A DNA stretch of 64,000 bases, from positions 1-64,000 of the forward strand of contig NZ_AP024855.1 of the NCBI RefSeq assembly GCF_024529955.1, given 5' to 3'. Within the stretch, counting starts at the first letter, position 1, and each line of letters opens with the position of its first letter. Both the position numbers and the translations under genes were made by a program. Positions 25,371 to 34,949 of this stretch are shown here, piece after piece. The DNA is from Photobacterium toruni. GTDB taxonomy: Bacteria > Pseudomonadota > Gammaproteobacteria > Enterobacterales > Vibrionaceae. The notes under the pieces are model-generated. The model ran no database searches, was not told the DNA's origin, and saw only the letters and a list, made by a program, of their open reading frames with translations.

Positions 25371-26396
25371 CCTGATTACCACTATTTAACAGCCACTGTT
25401 AAATTATCTCCTATACTTTAAGATATTGAAGTATAGGAGTGACGTTATGCCTAAGAATTCAATCCAATTTCAGAAAGGCTTTTCTATACCCGAATTTATG
25501 CAAATGTATGGGACAGAAATTCAATGTAGAGAGCGTTTATTTAATATTCGATGGAAAAATGGTTACGTTTGCCCTACCTGTGCTTCTAAAAGTTATTGTG
25601 AACTTAAATCGCGGTCATTATATCAATGTAATAAGTGTCACCATCAGACATCATTGACGGCAGGTACTTTATTTTCCCATTCAAAATTACCGTTAACTAC
25701 TTGGTTTTTAGCTATTTATCTCATCACACAAGATAAAAACAGTATTTCAGCATTAGAGCTAAAGCGTAAATTAGGGGTTTCTTATAACGCAGCATGGCGA
25801 ATAAAACATAAGCTCATGCAAGTGATGAAAGAGCATGATGATAATCGAAAGTTAGGCAATATCGTGCAATTGGATGATGCATATATTGGAGGTAAACAAA
25901 AAGGAAAGCGAGGACGTGGTGCCAAAGGTAAAACACCTTTTGTATCAGCGATCTCTTTGAATGAAGAAGGTCATCCTATTTATATGCGGCTAAGTGTTGT
26001 TTCTTGTTTTAAAAAACAAGAAATTACAGATTGGGCTAAAAAGCATTTACAAGAAAAAACGTTAGTCATATCAGATGGTTTACCCTGTTTTAATGGTCTG
26101 TTAGCAGCAGATATTATTCATGGTTCATTACCAAAAAATGGTAAAGAACTTCACCAATATGAAGCTGCATTTTATTGGGTCGATACCATGATTGGTAACG
26201 TTAAAAATTCGATAAAAGGGACATATCAAGCAATTAGAGAAAAGCATATTCCTCGTTATCTTGGTGAATTCTGTTTTCGATTTAATTATCGGTTTCGAGT
26301 TGAAGATATATTCAATACGCTAATTAAATGTGGTGCAAAATCACCACCGATGCCAGAGAAATTATTAACGCTGGCTGAGTCTCGGTGGTAATCAGG
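25371..26396 (+). mobile_element. IS1595-family insertion sequence, copy 1
   Basis: 1026 bp, bounded by the inverted repeats cctgattaccac (25371) and gtggtaatcagg (ending at 26396). It is almost identical in sequence and equal in length to the copy at 57202-58227, which lies in the opposite orientation. The left flank (taacggaa) and right flank (aatttttt) differ, so there is no target duplication. The sequence to the right does not continue tnpB, so a deletion or rearrangement followed insertion. Confidence 0.88.
25447..26391 (+). CDS. IS1595-family transposase
   Basis: 314 residues from ATG 25447 (MPKNSIQFQKGF); a TTG 21 bases upstream is also in frame. An N-terminal zinc ribbon (CPTCASKSYC...CNKCHHQTS) is followed by a helix-turn-helix segment (LELKRKLGVSYNAAWRIKH). 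The ISXO2-type catalytic core has acidic residues in QLDDAYIGG and LVISDGLPCF and a polar cluster in YWVDTMIGNVKNSIKGTY. It differs from the second copy at one residue (Gln here, His there, in GTYxAIREKH). The gene is intact and probably active. Confidence 0.9.
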   Translation: MPKNSIQFQKGFSIPEFMQMYGTEIQCRERLFNIRWKNGYVCPTCASKSYCELKSRSLYQCNKCHHQTSLTAGTLFSHSKLPLTTWFLAIYLITQDKNSISALELKRKLGVSYNAAWRIKHKLMQVMKEHDDNRKLGNIVQLDDAYIGGKQKGKRGRGAKGKTPFVSAISLNEEGHPIYMRLSVVSCFKKQEITDWAKKHLQEKTLVISDGLPCFNGLLAADIIHGSLPKNGKELHQYEAAFYWVDTMIGNVKNSIKGTYQAIREKHIPRYLGEFCFRFNYRFRVEDIFNTLIKCGAKSPPMPEKLLTLAESRW

Positions 26397-26493
26397 AATT
26401 TTTTTATTTTATAAGGATAAAGCGGAATATATAAAATGTTATATTAGTATATTCTATTTCTTATTATATAAAGTTAAATTCAGTGATGGAATT

Positions 26494-26522
26494 CTGTCAA
26501 TTATAAATAATCATGATGTCAC
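26494..26522 (+). promoter_or_regulatory. Possible Pho-box-like site upstream of the porin
   Basis: ctgtcaa (26494-26500) and atgtcac (26516-26522) lie 22 bases apart, two turns of the 11-bp unit spacing of PhoB sites (consensus ctgtcat); the unit between them is poor. The site is about 100 bases upstream of the porin/nuclease pair. Phosphate control would suit a DNA-degrading system. The match is imperfect. Confidence 0.3.
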
Positions 26523-26612
26523 AAAATTATATATTACATATTGAGTTTTTTGTTATTTAAATTAATGTGCGGAATAATTTATTGCACTTTATTAATAATA
26601 CAAGAAGAAAAT

Positions 26613-27695
26613 ATGGATATTTTAGTGAGCAAAAGAACATTACTTTCATGTGCTCTATTAAGTTTATTTACATCAAATATAGCATCTGCTGTAACGATTT
26701 ATGAAGCTGATAATGGTGATAATATTCAACTGTATGGTGAAGTTGGTGTCGGTGGTCATGTTGGTGCTAATTATGAATATGGTGAATTTTATGACGATAA
26801 ATCTTATATAGATGATTCTTTTGCTACGCTAGGTGTTAAAGGTCAAAAAGATAAAATGCATTTCCGTTTAGAGCTTGATTATCAACGTGAAAACTGGAAA
26901 TATGCGACTGGTGATATGGAACTTGCTATAGATAAATTGTATTTAGGTTATGAACTTGGCTCTTATGGTTATATTGAAGCGGGTTTAACTGACACTGCAT
27001 TTGATGATTATGATCGTTGGGGTGATTTTACTTTTGATACCACAGTCGAAACGGGTGAGGCTGGCGATCAAGATGCAACGATTAAATACGAAGGAAAGTT
27101 TAATAAATTTAAGGTCGGCGCATCCTATTCATACGGTTCTACATCGTCATCTGGTGCAAATTTAGGCGATATTGTTAACGGTTATGCTGGCTATTTTGGG
27201 GATGATTTCTCTGCTGTTATTGGTTTAGAAGGTAGAGGTGGTGCTGATAGTAGCTCTAAATATGGTGAGCAACGCTTACTTGGTATCGGGTTACGTTACC
27301 GTGTAACTGATTATTTATCGGTTGGTGCTAATGGCTTTATTGAGCAAGAAGATATTGCTCAAGAGAAAACAGTTATTGATGCCACAGATCCTGAGAATAT
27401 TGTTGCAATATATAACGATTATCAAACCGTTGAGCATTATGGGGCATTAGTTTCAGCAAAGTATCAAATCAATAAGCATTGGGATGTTACGGGTTCTGCA
27501 AATATTGAAGCTTATGAACACTGGGATCAAGAAAGCCCTTATTGGGATGGTAAGAAAACTTCTTGGGGTAAAGAGCGTTCATGGGTGACGGTCGGTGTTA
27601 ATTATCAACCAACACCATCAACAATAATAGTATTAGAAGCTAATGCAGGTGAGGCAGCTCAAGATGCTTATGCTTATGCTCGTCTATATTTCTAA
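26613..27695 (+). CDS. Outer-membrane porin (general porin type)
   Basis: 360 residues from ATG 26613 (ribosome binding site agaagaa). A signal peptide of about 26 residues ends in SNIASA. The mature part is a series of alternating amphipathic strands, Gly- and Tyr-rich (QLYGEVGVGG, FRLELDYQRENW, GYIEAGLTD), and ends with a terminal Phe after YARLY, as required for the outer-membrane assembly machinery. It belongs to the Gram-negative porin group. The next gene encodes a secreted nuclease and starts 18 bases later, so this porin may take up nucleotides or phosphate set free by it; that link is inferred. Confidence 0.85.
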   Translation: MDILVSKRTLLSCALLSLFTSNIASAVTIYEADNGDNIQLYGEVGVGGHVGANYEYGEFYDDKSYIDDSFATLGVKGQKDKMHFRLELDYQRENWKYATGDMELAIDKLYLGYELGSYGYIEAGLTDTAFDDYDRWGDFTFDTTVETGEAGDQDATIKYEGKFNKFKVGASYSYGSTSSSGANLGDIVNGYAGYFGDDFSAVIGLEGRGGADSSSKYGEQRLLGIGLRYRVTDYLSVGANGFIEQEDIAQEKTVIDATDPENIVAIYNDYQTVEHYGALVSAKYQINKHWDVTGSANIEAYEHWDQESPYWDGKKTSWGKERSWVTVGVNYQPTPSTIIVLEANAGEAAQDAYAYARLYF

Positions 27696-27713
27696 TTAAA
27701 GGGAACTATAATA

Positions 27714-30700
27714 ATGAAAAATAAATCACTCTCTTTATTAGCGTTAGCGGTTGGTGCTGCTATTAGCTCTTCAAGTTATGCGAGTATTAACAACGTATTT
27801 ATTTCTGAATATGTTGAAGGTTCGTCAAATAATAAAGCGATAGAAATAACAAATATTGGTGATACGGATTATACCTTTGCTGATAATATTAAGCTCTATT
27901 ATGATGGTGGTAAACATCAGAATGATGTTCAAAAAGCTGATGGTTCATCTGTTATTCAAGGGCTAACTGTTCCAGCAGGAAAAGCCATTGTTGTTATTCA
28001 TGGTGATGCTAGTCAAGAATTAAAGAATGCGGTTATTGCTAATAAATCGTCTTATGTTGTTGCTGGAACGTATGATGAAGTGAAATATAATTCATTAAAC
28101 TTTACTGGTGATGATGCGATTTATTTAGGAACGAGTAAGACTGATATTCACGATATTATAGGTGTTGGTGGTAGTGATTGGGGTAAAGATACGACTTTCC
28201 GCCGGGTTGAGACAGCTGTAGCCCCACAGTCTATTTACAATGGTGAAAATTGGGTTTCTTTACCAAAAGATGATTTTTCTGGTTTAGGGGATGCGACATT
28301 AGCAACTCAGCCTGACAAGGTTTTACCTTGTACTGATGCCGAAGGAATAAGCCGTAAACTTATAGGTGAAGTTCAGGGTGATTCCTATCGTTCACCACTT
28401 ATTGCTGATGGCAAATATAAGAGTGATGCAGAATACCTCGTTACTGGTGTAGTGAGTGCAGTTACAACTGGATTAGAGAAAGGCTTTTATTTATTTGATG
28501 ATGATGGTGTAAATACTACATCGAATGGTGTCTTTATTCAGACTAATAAACTGCCAAATACAGATCTGGTTGGTCAAGAAATTTGTGTGCGTGGTTTTGT
28601 TGAAGAAGACTATGGCATGACCAAAGTGGTTGCAACGGATGATTTGTGGGAAGTTGTTAATGCAAATGCTGGAAAACCTGCTGCAATAGATTTAGTTAAA
28701 ATACCGGCAGATGGTGATAGTTTCCAAGCAACATTAGAGCGTCACGAAGGTGTGTTAGTTCGTTTACCTGCTGACATTGTTCTAGAACAAGAAGATGATC
28801 AAACGATGCGTATTTCTCGTACGTTCAGTTTTGATTACAGCACTTACCGCAATAATCTAGTATTAGCGTTTGAGCGTCCAAATTTCCAACCTAACCAACA
28901 TAATGTTGCAGGTAGTGATACATCAAAACAGCAAGCAAACGATAATAATGATCGCCGTTTATATGTTGAAACGGATAGTAAAGCTGCCGATGGTGTAATT
29001 CCTTTTTATCCTGATTTTACAGAAGATCCTGTAAATAATCCATTACGAATTAACGATAGTATTGTGGGTTTAGAAGGGGTTCTTAGTTACTCTAAAAACA
29101 ATTTCCGTTTAATTGCGCAGAATACGATCACAGCGGCTGATGTGATTAGGCATCAACCTCGCCAAGACACACCAGAGGTGAATGATAAAACAGAACATCA
29201 CAGTTTTGATGTTCGTTTAGCAACGCTAAATGTATTGAATTACTTTAACTCACCATTTGGTGGTGATGATAATCCGTTATCAAGTAATCGTGGTGCGGAT
29301 AGCGAATCTGAATTTGAACGCCAACAAGCGAAAATTGTTGAAGCTATTTATGGTTTAGACGCTGACATTATCGGTTTAATGGAAATTGAAAATAATGGTT
29401 ATGGCAGTGCTGGTGCTATCTCTCGTTTAGTGAAAACAGTTAACTTAAAGTACGATCGTGAAAATCCAAGTGATCAAGGAAAGCCTGATCATATCGATAA
29501 TCGTTATGCCTTTATTGGTATTGATTCTAATGGTGATACGATTGTTGATGAATTAGATACCTTCGGTGGTGATGCGATTACTTCAGGTATGTTATACCGT
29601 CCTGCACGTGTATCGTTAGAAAAAGTGAAACAAGTATTAATGCCATCCCAACAGGCGCCGATTATTACGGATAAAAATGGTATCGCATTAGTTGATAGTA
29701 AAGGCATGGTGCGTGAAAGTGGTAAAAACTACCAACGCGATATGTTAGCTGCATCTTTTATTGTTAATAATACTGGTAAACGTTTAACTGTCGGTGTTAA
29801 CCACCTTAAATCAAAAGGGTCGACATGTTGGGAAGATTGGCAAGGTTGGGAAACGTGGGAAAATTTTGATTCTGTGAAAGGCAAAGTAAAAGATGACGAT
29901 TTCCAAGGTTCTTGTGAAAATTTCCGTGTTGCTGCTGCATATGAGATTGGTAAGCAAATGGAAAAATGGGGTGGAGATCGGGTCATTCTTGGTGATTTAA
30001 ACTCTTACGGACAAGAAGATGCATTGTTGGTTTTAACTAACAACCCAACAGGTAAAACACTAAAAGCAGCACGTGATACCTTTATTGGTAAGATCCCACA
30101 GTTTGGTTCAGAAGGTGGTGTTGTTACTAATAGCTATGGTTATATTAATGCTGTAGAAATGATGAGTGAAAATAAAGAATATGCTGGTTATAGTTACTCA
30201 TATAATGATGAAATTGGTTCATTAGATCATATTCTTGTCAGTCCATCGCTCAAAGATCATGTTTTAGATGCAACGGATTGGCATATCAATGCCGCTGAAT
30301 CAACGTTATTTGATTATAACGAAGAGTATAAAGGTGGTAATGCCGATTTATTATATAGCGCTGATGCATACCGTTCATCAGATCATGATCCTGCGATTTT
30401 ATCTTTAGCATACCGTTATAACCAAGCGGGTGAAGTACCATTACAAATGTTGCTTGATGGTAGTCGCCTATCAGTGCCATATACTTTACCAGCAACTGCA
30501 CAAGCAAGAGATATTGCTACTATTGCAATTTCGCCAACCCCTGAAAATATGACGCAAGTTTCTTTACCTAAGGTAGCGTTACAGCAAGATGGTGCGCAAA
30601 CCATAATGTTTGATGTTAACGGCTTAAAAGCGGGTAACTATACCTTTACGCTTTCATTAACACGTTCGACAACAAAAGCCGTTGTTACAGATGCCATGCA

Positions 30701-30842
30701 GACAATTGATGTTAATGTGACCAAACGTGATGGCTTTAAATCAGAAGTGATCACACCGCCAAACGATGGTTCTGGTGGTTCTTTGGGGATCTTTAGTTTG
30801 TTATCTCTATTAGGATTAGGTCTGTTTAGACGCAAACACTAA
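27714..30842 (+). CDS. ExeM/NucH-type extracellular nuclease with GlyGly-CTERM
   Basis: 1042 residues. A signal peptide (ending SSYA at about residue 23) is followed by a lamin-tail-like domain (INNVFISEYVEGSSNNKAIEI). A middle beta region near 230-330 is probably an OB fold. The endonuclease/exonuclease/phosphatase domain at about 495-900 has LATLNVLNYF, GLMEIENNG, GDLNSYGQED and SSDHDPAIL. The end is GGSLGIFSLLSLLGLGLFRRKH, a GlyGly-CTERM signal recognised by rhombosortase after type II export. Relatives degrade extracellular DNA for phosphorus supply or biofilm turnover. Many Asp residues suggest dependence on divalent metal. A terminator follows. Confidence 0.9.
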   Translation: MKNKSLSLLALAVGAAISSSSYASINNVFISEYVEGSSNNKAIEITNIGDTDYTFADNIKLYYDGGKHQNDVQKADGSSVIQGLTVPAGKAIVVIHGDASQELKNAVIANKSSYVVAGTYDEVKYNSLNFTGDDAIYLGTSKTDIHDIIGVGGSDWGKDTTFRRVETAVAPQSIYNGENWVSLPKDDFSGLGDATLATQPDKVLPCTDAEGISRKLIGEVQGDSYRSPLIADGKYKSDAEYLVTGVVSAVTTGLEKGFYLFDDDGVNTTSNGVFIQTNKLPNTDLVGQEICVRGFVEEDYGMTKVVATDDLWEVVNANAGKPAAIDLVKIPADGDSFQATLERHEGVLVRLPADIVLEQEDDQTMRISRTFSFDYSTYRNNLVLAFERPNFQPNQHNVAGSDTSKQQANDNNDRRLYVETDSKAADGVIPFYPDFTEDPVNNPLRINDSIVGLEGVLSYSKNNFRLIAQNTITAADVIRHQPRQDTPEVNDKTEHHSFDVRLATLNVLNYFNSPFGGDDNPLSSNRGADSESEFERQQAKIVEAIYGLDADIIGLMEIENNGYGSAGAISRLVKTVNLKYDRENPSDQGKPDHIDNRYAFIGIDSNGDTIVDELDTFGGDAITSGMLYRPARVSLEKVKQVLMPSQQAPIITDKNGIALVDSKGMVRESGKNYQRDMLAASFIVNNTGKRLTVGVNHLKSKGSTCWEDWQGWETWENFDSVKGKVKDDDFQGSCENFRVAAAYEIGKQMEKWGGDRVILGDLNSYGQEDALLVLTNNPTGKTLKAARDTFIGKIPQFGSEGGVVTNSYGYINAVEMMSENKEYAGYSYSYNDEIGSLDHILVSPSLKDHVLDATDWHINAAESTLFDYNEEYKGGNADLLYSADAYRSSDHDPAILSLAYRYNQAGEVPLQMLLDGSRLSVPYTLPATAQARDIATIAISPTPENMTQVSLPKVALQQDGAQTIMFDVNGLKAGNYTFTLSLTRSTTKAVVTDAMQTIDVNVTKRDGFKSEVITPPNDGSGGSLGIFSLLSLLGLGLFRRKH

Positions 30843-30860
30843 ACGGAATAAATACATTTA

Positions 30861-30892
30861 AATGGGCTGATGTTTTCAGCCCATTTTTTATA
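30861..30892. terminator. Bidirectional terminator between nuclease gene and thiE
   Basis: A 10-bp stem (aatgggctga 30861-30870, tcagcccatt 30876-30885) with a 5-base loop and T-rich end serves the plus-strand nuclease gene and the minus-strand thiamine operon, which end at 30842 and 30900. Confidence 0.85.
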
Positions 30893-30899
30893 TAAAAGT

Positions 30900-31559
30900 C
30901 TAGTAGTTATCGTTAAGTAAAGAGGTGATAGCCATCGCCGCCTGACGCGGATCGTCGGCATGACTGATTGCTGAAACAATCGCGACCCCATCGGCACCTG
31001 CTGCCATCACTTCAGTTAAATTAGAGTGATTAATGCCACCAATCGCTACTATCGGAAATGGACACATCGCCGCTGCACGTTGTAAACCGTTCAATCCCCA
31101 ATGGGTGATTAGATTGGTTTTAGTAGTTGTGGCAAAAATAGCACTAAGTCCAATATAATCAATGGGTAGGTTGGCACAGTCGATAAGTTGTTGCTCTGTT
31201 TCAATCGATAGCCCAAGCAGTTTATCTTTTCCTAATAGTTGTCGTGCTATAGTCACTGGTATATCCGTTTGACCTAAATGAACCCCATCAGCATCCACCG
31301 CTAAAGCAACATCAACCCGATCATTAATGATCAATGGAATATGACGACCCGTTGTCATATAAGCGTGTTGCAGAATTGCTTTGACGGTTTGAGCTCGCTC
31401 AATAAAAGCCCGTACATCACCATGTTTTTCACGAATTTGTACCATAGTCACACCACCCGCGACGGCTTCACGAACAACATGTTCAAGGGTGGTTAGGCTT
31501 TGCTGATCGTCGGTAACTAAATACAATAAATAAGGATTGTGATTGTTAGTTATCATCAC
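30900..31559 (-). CDS. thiE: Thiamine phosphate synthase
   Basis: 219 residues, normal for ThiE. It joins HMP-pyrophosphate and thiazole phosphate to give thiamine phosphate. Visible motifs are [14 protein letters not shown] near residue 35, [23 protein letters not shown] near 75-97, [21 protein letters not shown] and the phosphate loop VAIGGIN near 170. It is the last gene of the riboswitch-controlled operon, overlapping thiM by 4 bases. Confidence 0.95.
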   Translation of the reverse strand: MMITNNHNPYLLYLVTDDQQSLTTLEHVVREAVAGGVTMVQIREKHGDVRAFIERAQTVKAILQHAYMTTGRHIPLIINDRVDVALAVDADGVHLGQTDIPVTIARQLLGKDKLLGLSIETEQQLIDCANLPIDYIGLSAIFATTTKTNLITHWGLNGLQRAAAMCPFPIVAIGGINHSNLTEVMAAGADGVAIVSAISHADDPRQAAMAITSLLNDNY

Positions 31560-32386
31560 GCTACCATTGCCATATTTAGTCGCTGTTGAATTTGCTCGGC
31601 ACTGATGTGATATAAACCATCAATAATATTGAGCTGCAAAGTGGCAGGCCCTGTTGATTGCTCGGCGGCGATTTCACCGACAATGGCATAGATTGCGGTG
31701 GCTGCTAGCCCTGATGTTTCACCAATAGCGGCAAATGCACCTGTTAATGCGGTTAATGAACAGCCCATGCCGGTAACATAAGGCATCATGTGATGACCAT
31801 TGCTAAGACGGATGGTTTGTGATGCTGTCACTACATAGTCAACTTCACCTGAGATAACAACATTGGCGTGGTATTGCGTGACTAACGCATGAGCAGCGGC
31901 TAATGCGGTGTCACTGCTATCAAGCGCATCTACCCCTTTGGTTTGGCTGGCTTCACCTGCAAGGGCAATGATTTCAGATGCGTTACCACGAATAATTAGA
32001 TTATTGGCTTTTGCTGCTAGAGTGCGAGCGGTTTGAGTGCGTAATACACTCGCGCCACAGCCAACGGGATCTAATACAATCGGTTTGTTATTAGCATTTG
32101 CTTGTTCAACAGCAAATAGCATCCGTTCAATCCATTCGTTATCAAGGGTGCCAATATTGATCACTAATGATCCTGCAATGTGCATCATCTCAGCCATTTC
32201 TTGACGTGAATGCGCCATAATGGGGGATGCTCCAATCGCTAATAAAGCATTAGCCGTATTATTCATCACCACGTAATTCGTAATATTAACCACGAGTGGT
32301 TTTTGTTCTCTCACTTGCGCCAGTGCTGAGATAATATGTTGGGTCAAAGAGTCTACGTTAAGGGCTTGCTGTGATGGATTATGCAT
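31556..32386 (-). CDS. thiM: Hydroxyethylthiazole kinase
   Basis: 276 residues from the Met at 32386; an alternative Met at 32398 would lie further inside the tenA overlap. It phosphorylates the salvaged thiazole moiety. Motifs: [26 protein letters not shown] near residue 24, LDPVGCGAS near 105, IIRGNASEI near 130 and the catalytic-Cys motif [16 protein letters not shown] near 200. It sits between tenA and thiE, as part of a salvage route. Confidence 0.95.
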   Translation of the reverse strand: MHNPSQQALNVDSLTQHIISALAQVREQKPLVVNITNYVVMNNTANALLAIGASPIMAHSRQEMAEMMHIAGSLVINIGTLDNEWIERMLFAVEQANANNKPIVLDPVGCGASVLRTQTARTLAAKANNLIIRGNASEIIALAGEASQTKGVDALDSSDTALAAAHALVTQYHANVVISGEVDYVVTASQTIRLSNGHHMMPYVTGMGCSLTALTGAFAAIGETSGLAATAIYAIVGEIAAEQSTGPATLQLNIIDGLYHISAEQIQQRLNMAMVA

Positions 32387-33077
32387 TGTTGACAGCACCT
32401 AATTGATTGTTAACCGTTTCGATATTGAGTCCTTGTTGCCAGAAGGCGATTTCCATTTCTGTTGCGACTTTAAAGGTCTGAATTAATTGCTGACCACGGT
32501 GGCTGCATAGCGGAATTTCTGCGAGGAGATTATTAAGATATACCGTCGCTGTAACAACACCTTGTTGATATTCTTCACCGCTATATAACGCAATCCAACT
32601 GTGGTAAGGATTGTTGTCAAAGACGGTTTTTGTATCATTAGCTAGCAAGTTACCAATTTCAGCATAACCAATCGCACAGGGAGCAAGAGCAACGTATAAA
32701 TCAATAATATCCCCCTGCATACCAGCATCTAGCACATAACGCGTGTAAGCGACTGTAGCGACATCTTCTGGCTCTTGTTCCATATCTTGCTCGGTTAAAT
32801 GCCAAGCGCAACAGTAGTCAATATGGTGGGCAATTTCATGATCCAATAAAGCAGCCACACTTGGCAGAGCACGACGCATATCAGCTAAGGTACGGGCTTT
32901 ATAAATGGCTAACGCATAAGCACGAGCATATTGTTTTAGAAACAAAAAATCTTGCTTTAAATAATGCATAAAACAATGGTGAGGCAGTGTGCCTTGTCCA
33001 AGTTGGATCACAAATGGATGCTGGGTATAGGTGGTCCATTGTGGTTGGCAAGCATCAATTAAATCTTGGTATGTCAT
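32379..33077 (-). CDS. tenA: Thiaminase II / aminopyrimidine aminohydrolase
   Basis: 232 residues of the TenA fold. It hydrolyses amino-HMP (from degraded thiamine) to HMP, feeding ThiD. Visible features: [28 protein letters not shown] near the N terminus, then the active-site Cys in [11 protein letters not shown] near residue 130, [14 protein letters not shown] near 160 and the glutamate-rich C terminus ([11 protein letters not shown]). It lies downstream of the thiY transporter gene, so uptake and conversion of pyrimidine precursors are co-expressed. agagatctcat-type leader (aggagagatct) gives a strong ribosome binding site. Confidence 0.93.
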   Translation of the reverse strand: MTYQDLIDACQPQWTTYTQHPFVIQLGQGTLPHHCFMHYLKQDFLFLKQYARAYALAIYKARTLADMRRALPSVAALLDHEIAHHIDYCCAWHLTEQDMEQEPEDVATVAYTRYVLDAGMQGDIIDLYVALAPCAIGYAEIGNLLANDTKTVFDNNPYHSWIALYSGEEYQQGVVTATVYLNNLLAEIPLCSHRGQQLIQTFKVATEMEIAFWQQGLNIETVNNQLGAVNNA

Positions 33078-33088
33078 GAGATCTCTCC

Positions 33089-34051
33089 TTAGAAGCTGCC
33101 AATATAATTTTTGGCTTGAGGTTGTTGAGTTATAACGTGGTGAGTAAATAAGAACTGAGCGTAATCATCGTAACGTTTAAGATCGACCGCCGCAGGACGT
33201 AGTGCAAATCGAGTTAGGGTGTCATTCCACGCTTGATGGTTGAGCTTGTTATCTAAAGTATCAGGTGCGTATTGAATAAATTGTTGCCACGCTGCTTGCG
33301 GGTGATTGATGATATACGTTGTTGCTTGAGTTATAGCGGCATTAAAGGCGGTGATCGCTTGGCGGTTATAATGTTTGCTATTAGCAACAAAGATCAATTC
33401 ATCATAACTAGGTATGCCATTTTCTTCTGGAAAAAACGACGTAGTAGGGTAGCCTTCTAACGCTAATTGGTTAGTTTCAAAGTTACGTAATCCGCCCCAA
33501 ATAGCATCCACTTTGCCTGAAGCTAATGAAGACGACAGCGCCCAGCCGACATTGACGATATTGACATCACTTAATTTCACATCGTGATCAGCCAGCATGG
33601 TGCCAATGGTTGCATCTTCGTTACCTGCAACTGAAATACCAATGGTTTTACCTTTTAATTGAGATAAATCAGAGATACCACTTTTCTTTAATACCATCAA
33701 TGTATTAAGCGGTGTCGCAATTAGAGTGGCGGTTTTAATTAAAGGTAAACCAGCAGCGACATCAATGGTTAAATTGGGTTGATAAGAAACGGCAAGATCG
33801 ATTTTATTGGCGGCGACTAATTTCGGTGGTAAAGATGGATCGGCAGGTTGCTGAATATCAACCTCGATTCCATGCTGTTTAAAATACCCGCGTTCATGGG
33901 CAATAATAATTGGGCCATGATTTGGGTTAACAAACCAATCAAGCATTAGGCTTATTTTAGTCAGTTTTTGAGGAACAGTTGTTGCATCGGCACTGACTGA
34001 GAAGCCAAACAACATTAGCATTGTTGTCGTGATTAACAAGATACGTTTCAC
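33089..34051 (-). CDS. thiY: Thiamine-precursor ABC transporter, substrate-binding protein
   Basis: 320 residues from a GTG start at 34051 with the site aaagga 6 bases before. A signal peptide of about 23 residues ends VSADA. The NMT1/THI5-like fold shows LMLDWFVNPNHGPIIIAHERGYFKQHGI near residue 35-62, QPADPSLPPKL, and later GKTIGISVAGNEDATI. Family members bind formylaminopyrimidine or HMP in the periplasm and deliver it to the ThiX/ThiZ transporter encoded upstream. An unusual 7-bp tandem repeat lies just before this gene. Confidence 0.9.
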   Translation of the reverse strand: MKRILLITTTMLMLFGFSVSADATTVPQKLTKISLMLDWFVNPNHGPIIIAHERGYFKQHGIEVDIQQPADPSLPPKLVAANKIDLAVSYQPNLTIDVAAGLPLIKTATLIATPLNTLMVLKKSGISDLSQLKGKTIGISVAGNEDATIGTMLADHDVKLSDVNIVNVGWALSSSLASGKVDAIWGGLRNFETNQLALEGYPTTSFFPEENGIPSYDELIFVANSKHYNRQAITAFNAAITQATTYIINHPQAAWQQFIQYAPDTLDNKLNHQAWNDTLTRFALRPAAVDLKRYDDYAQFLFTHHVITQQPQAKNYIGSF

Positions 34052-34079
34052 AGTAAATCCTTTAAAGAGTGAGTCTAAA

Positions 34080-34128
34080 ATTAGGTATTAGGTATTAGGT
34101 ATTAGGTATTAGGTATTAGGTATTAGGT
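34080..34128. repeat. Seven tandem copies of attaggt between thiX and thiY
   Basis: Seven perfect, head-to-tail copies of the 7-mer attaggt occupy 34080-34128 inside the thiX-thiY gap of the minus-strand operon (transcribed as acctaat units). The repeat is untranslated, 28 bases upstream of the thiY GTG codon. Copy number should vary by slippage. Confidence 0.95.
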
Positions 34129-34142
34129 AAAGCGTCAGTCTG

Positions 34143-34949
34143 TTAAGACAGTTGCCATGGAATAAAGCGCTTTAAGAATTTATCGGTAACGAAATACAGC
34201 GATATTGATAACAACGATAAAATAAATAGCGCTGCAAACATTTCATCAATCATCATCCGTGCATTAGCTTGCAGCATTAAATAACCTAAGCCTTCGCTCG
34301 CGCCCACCCATTCGCCAGCGACTGCGCCAATCGGAGCAATAACCACCGCGACTCGAATGCCAGAAGCTAGTGCCGGTAAAGCAGCAGGAAAGCGAATATA
34401 TTTAAGTTGTTGCCATTTGGTCGCGCCCATGGTGGCTGATAATTCAAGGTAACCTGTAGGGGTATTACGTAAGCCGTCATAGCAGCATGTGGTGACAGGG
34501 AAAAAGATAATTAACGCTGCCATTACTACTTTTGAACCAATGCCATAGCCTAACCACAGCATTAATACCGGAGCGATAGCAAACACAGGAATGGCTTGAC
34601 TGGCAATCAATAATGGTAATAACCATCGCTTAACGGGCTTAAAGAGCAGCATTTGTAAGGCAAAAAATAACCCTAATGATAAACCGAGAATTAGCCCTAG
34701 AATGATCTCTTGGCTGGTCACCCAAGTATTACTTAACAGAACGTCATAGCGGGAGACTAACCGCTGCGCTACAGCCAATGGTGGTGGTAAAATAAAGCTC
34801 GGTAAGTGAAACACCATCACGGTGAGTTGCCATAATCCAAGTAGCACGCTAATACTGATCAGTAATCGTAACGGTGTTGCAAGTTCACGCTGTGGGTGTC
34901 GTTGTTGACGCGGCGATTTGGTAGCGATTAAATGGGTAATATCAGTCAT
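34143..34949 (-). CDS. thiX: Thiamine-precursor ABC transporter, permease
   Basis: 268 residues from Met at 34949, whose codon overlaps the thiZ end by 8 bases; a longer frame upstream would overlap thiZ fully. There are six or so membrane helices, and the cytoplasmic loop motif EWVGASEGLGYLMLQAN near the C-terminal part is the EAA-type contact site for the ATPase. It is a BPD-type permease of the SsuC/ThiX group. It transports the pyrimidine moiety with ThiY and ThiZ. Confidence 0.88.
   Translation of the reverse strand: MTDITHLIATKSPRQQRHPQRELATPLRLLISISVLLGLWQLTVMVFHLPSFILPPPLAVAQRLVSRYDVLLSNTWVTSQEIILGLILGLSLGLFFALQMLLFKPVKRWLLPLLIASQAIPVFAIAPVLMLWLGYGIGSKVVMAALIIFFPVTTCCYDGLRNTPTGYLELSATMGATKWQQLKYIRFPAALPALASGIRVAVVIAPIGAVAGEWVGASEGLGYLMLQANARMMIDEMFAALFILSLLSISLYFVTDKFLKRFIPWQLS

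Noticed and set aside
24396..25421. A single 341-codon open frame over the IS607 region
   Set aside because: It joins three unrelated pieces: the start of tnpA, an out-of-frame stretch under the rest of tnpA, and the N-terminal part of tnpB, and ends inside IS1595. It is not one protein.
34080..34128. CRISPR-like array
   Set aside because: The repeats are 7 bases long, without spacers; this is a simple tandem repeat.
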